Shown in pieces: positions 6,138 to 6,969 of a DNA stretch of 6,969 nucleotides; position 1 is the stretch's first letter; each line of letters starts with the position of its first letter. The notes under the pieces were generated by a model. The model made no database searches and was not told the DNA's origin. It worked only from the letters and a program-made list of their open reading frames with translations. The position numbers and the translations under genes were made by a program. This DNA is from Thermoplasmata archaeon (GTDB taxonomy: Archaea > Thermoplasmatota > Thermoplasmata > Thermoplasmatales > Thermoplasmataceae). Where the stretch lies: the NCBI GenBank assembly GCA_021804185.1, contig JAJZKL010000055.1, forward strand, positions 1-6,969. The letters run 5' to 3'.

Positions 6138-6596
6138 ATGGTGGAGGTTATTGAGGAAACAACTGGGAAAGATGGAAGAAAGGTAATGAAGGTTGCAAAG
6201 GAAAACCTCCTCGCTCTACTTTCCGACCTTAAGGATAATGGATTCACCCACCTCTCACTTATTACTGGCGTTGACAGAAAGTCAAAGCTGGAAGTTGTTT
6301 ATCATCTTCATAATATGAATAAGAACGAATACGTTGTGGTCAAGACAGAGACACTTGACGAAAGGGTCCCGAGCGTTACCAGCCTTTTCAAGAGCGCCGA
6401 CTGGGACGAAAGGGAGCAGTACGATCTTATGGGAATAGTGTTCGAAGGCCACCCCAACCTTAAGAGGCTGTTCCTTCCGGATTCATGGGTTGGGCACCCG
6501 CTCAGAAAGAATTACGATCTTTCTAAAGTTCAGTACATAAACATGGATGAAAACGGTGACGATTACGCCACCTTTGATCCCGGTGATGGCTGGTGA
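6138..6596 (+). CDS. nuoC: Complex I subunit C (30-kDa subunit)
   Basis: NuoC is a peripheral scaffold protein that packs against NuoD in the connecting module; it has no redox centre. From ATG 6138 it is 152 residues, compact for the family. The N-terminal part (about 20-70) has the alternating helix/strand pattern of the 30-kDa domain, including FTHLSLITGVDR at 36-47. The 30-kDa signature covers about 91-125: EREQYDLMGIVFEGHPNLKR followed by LFLPDSWVGHPLRKNY. The C-terminus is a short acidic tail ending in Gly-Trp. nuoC is separate from nuoD, unlike the nuoCD fusion of E. coli. The longer reading from ATG 6117 adds seven residues and overlaps nuoB by 17 bases, but the ribosome binding site favours 6138. 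Confidence 0.94.
   Translation: MVEVIEETTGKDGRKVMKVAKENLLALLSDLKDNGFTHLSLITGVDRKSKLEVVYHLHNMNKNEYVVVKTETLDERVPSVTSLFKSADWDEREQYDLMGIVFEGHPNLKRLFLPDSWVGHPLRKNYDLSKVQYINMDENGDDYATFDPGDGW
6592..6596 (+). promoter_or_regulatory. Weak Shine-Dalgarno for nuoD, overlapping the nuoC stop
   Basis: GGTGA spans the last nuoC codon and its stop and is two bases before ATG 6599. It is short, so translation of nuoD may depend mostly on coupling to nuoC termination. Confidence 0.4.
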
Positions 6597-6598
6597 AA

Positions 6599-6969
6599 AT
6601 GATACAGGAGGAAAAGAAAAACGATAGCAGGGAATGGACAGAGCTCAATATGGGCCCCCAGCACCCATCGACTCATGGAGTTCTACGGCTTAAAATCAAG
6701 TTAGACGGAGAAACTGTTAAAGAGGTCGAACCAATTATTGGATACCTTCACCGGAATGCTGAGAAAATCTGTGAGCTTGATTACTATTGTGATTCTCTGA
6801 TCTATTTTGACAGGATGGATTACGTTGCTGCAATGAATATGGAAGTTGGTTATCTCGAAGCGGCTGAAAAGCTTCTGGGGATACCTCCACCAGAGAGGGC
6901 AAAGTGGATAAGGGTTATTATGGCTGAACTGAGCCGTATTGCAGCACATCTCGTCTGGGCAGGCGCATT
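6599..6969 (+). CDS. nuoD: Complex I subunit D (49-kDa subunit), 3' truncated by the window
   Basis: Only the first 123 residues of a protein that is usually about 370-420 are present; the frame is open to the last base. NuoD forms much of the quinone-binding pocket with NuoB and descends from the large subunit of NiFe hydrogenases. NMGPQHPSTHGVLRL at 17-31 is the classic N-terminal motif, followed by GYLHRNAEK at 48-56, DRMDYV at 71-76, and PPERAKWIRVIMAELSRIAAHL ending near residue 118. His26 and Tyr75 align with the quinone headgroup ligands of Thermus Nqo4 (His38, Tyr87), with the same 49-residue separation, so the site looks functional. GYLHRN replaces the more common GYLHRG. The ATG is two bases after the nuoC stop and the first conserved motif begins about 17 residues in, as is usual. 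Further complex I genes should lie downstream. Confidence 0.96.
   Translation, partial: MIQEEKKNDSREWTELNMGPQHPSTHGVLRLKIKLDGETVKEVEPIIGYLHRNAEKICELDYYCDSLIYFDRMDYVAAMNMEVGYLEAAEKLLGIPPPERAKWIRVIMAELSRIAAHLVWAGA

Noticed and set aside
6117..6140. ATG 6117 as the nuoC start
   Set aside because: It has no suitable ribosome binding site, while ATG 6138 has AGGTGAT just upstream; the seven extra residues match nothing conserved.

Overview
The window looks like a piece of an archaeal chromosome, most likely a thermoacidophilic euryarchaeon of the Thermoplasmatales type (Thermoplasma, Ferroplasma or Cuniculiplasma relatives). The strongest evidence is an adjacent gatD-gatE pair, the archaea-specific tRNA-dependent amidotransferase that makes Gln-tRNA(Gln). 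Supporting signs are TATA-like boxes centred about 26 bases before the two genes that open transcription units, very tight gene packing, and a respiratory complex I operon starting nuoA-nuoB-nuoC-nuoD with separate nuoC and nuoD. The genus is an inference. All recognised genes lie on the + strand.

Layout. Bases 1-105 hold the last 34 codons of an unrecognised gene. A 44-base gap with a T-rich, TATA-like element follows. Next is an acyl-CoA dehydrogenase (150-1295), joined by a 4-base TTGA overlap to a DUF72/YecE-family TIM-barrel protein (1292-2092). After 37 bases comes gatD (2130-3362), which overlaps gatE (3359-5164) by four bases, CTGA. A 70-base AT-rich gap carries a good TATA box. It opens the nuo operon: nuoA (5235-5672), nuoB (5669-6133, ATGA overlap), nuoC (6138-6596) and nuoD (6599 to the window end, incomplete).

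How the genes work together. GatD (asparaginase-like, releases ammonia from an amide donor) and GatE (GatB-type kinase/transamidase that recognises the tRNA) form one enzyme. NuoA is a membrane subunit; NuoB, NuoC and NuoD form the quinone-reducing connecting module of complex I. The acyl-CoA dehydrogenase would also feed electrons to the respiratory chain, through an electron-transfer flavoprotein. The partnership with DUF72 is unexplained.

Start codons needed care. gatE has no ATG near its true N-terminus: the first in-frame ATG (3581) is 74 codons too late and would remove conserved motifs, and the best start is a rare CTG at 3359 placed behind a strong Shine-Dalgarno sequence. gatD, nuoB and nuoC also look best started slightly downstream of the longest possible ORF. 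I saw no RNA genes, mobile elements, CRISPR arrays or notable repeats. No stretch over 300 bases lacks a gene. I found no clearly new multi-gene system; the items most worth checking are the non-ATG start of gatE and the pattern of NTGA junctions.
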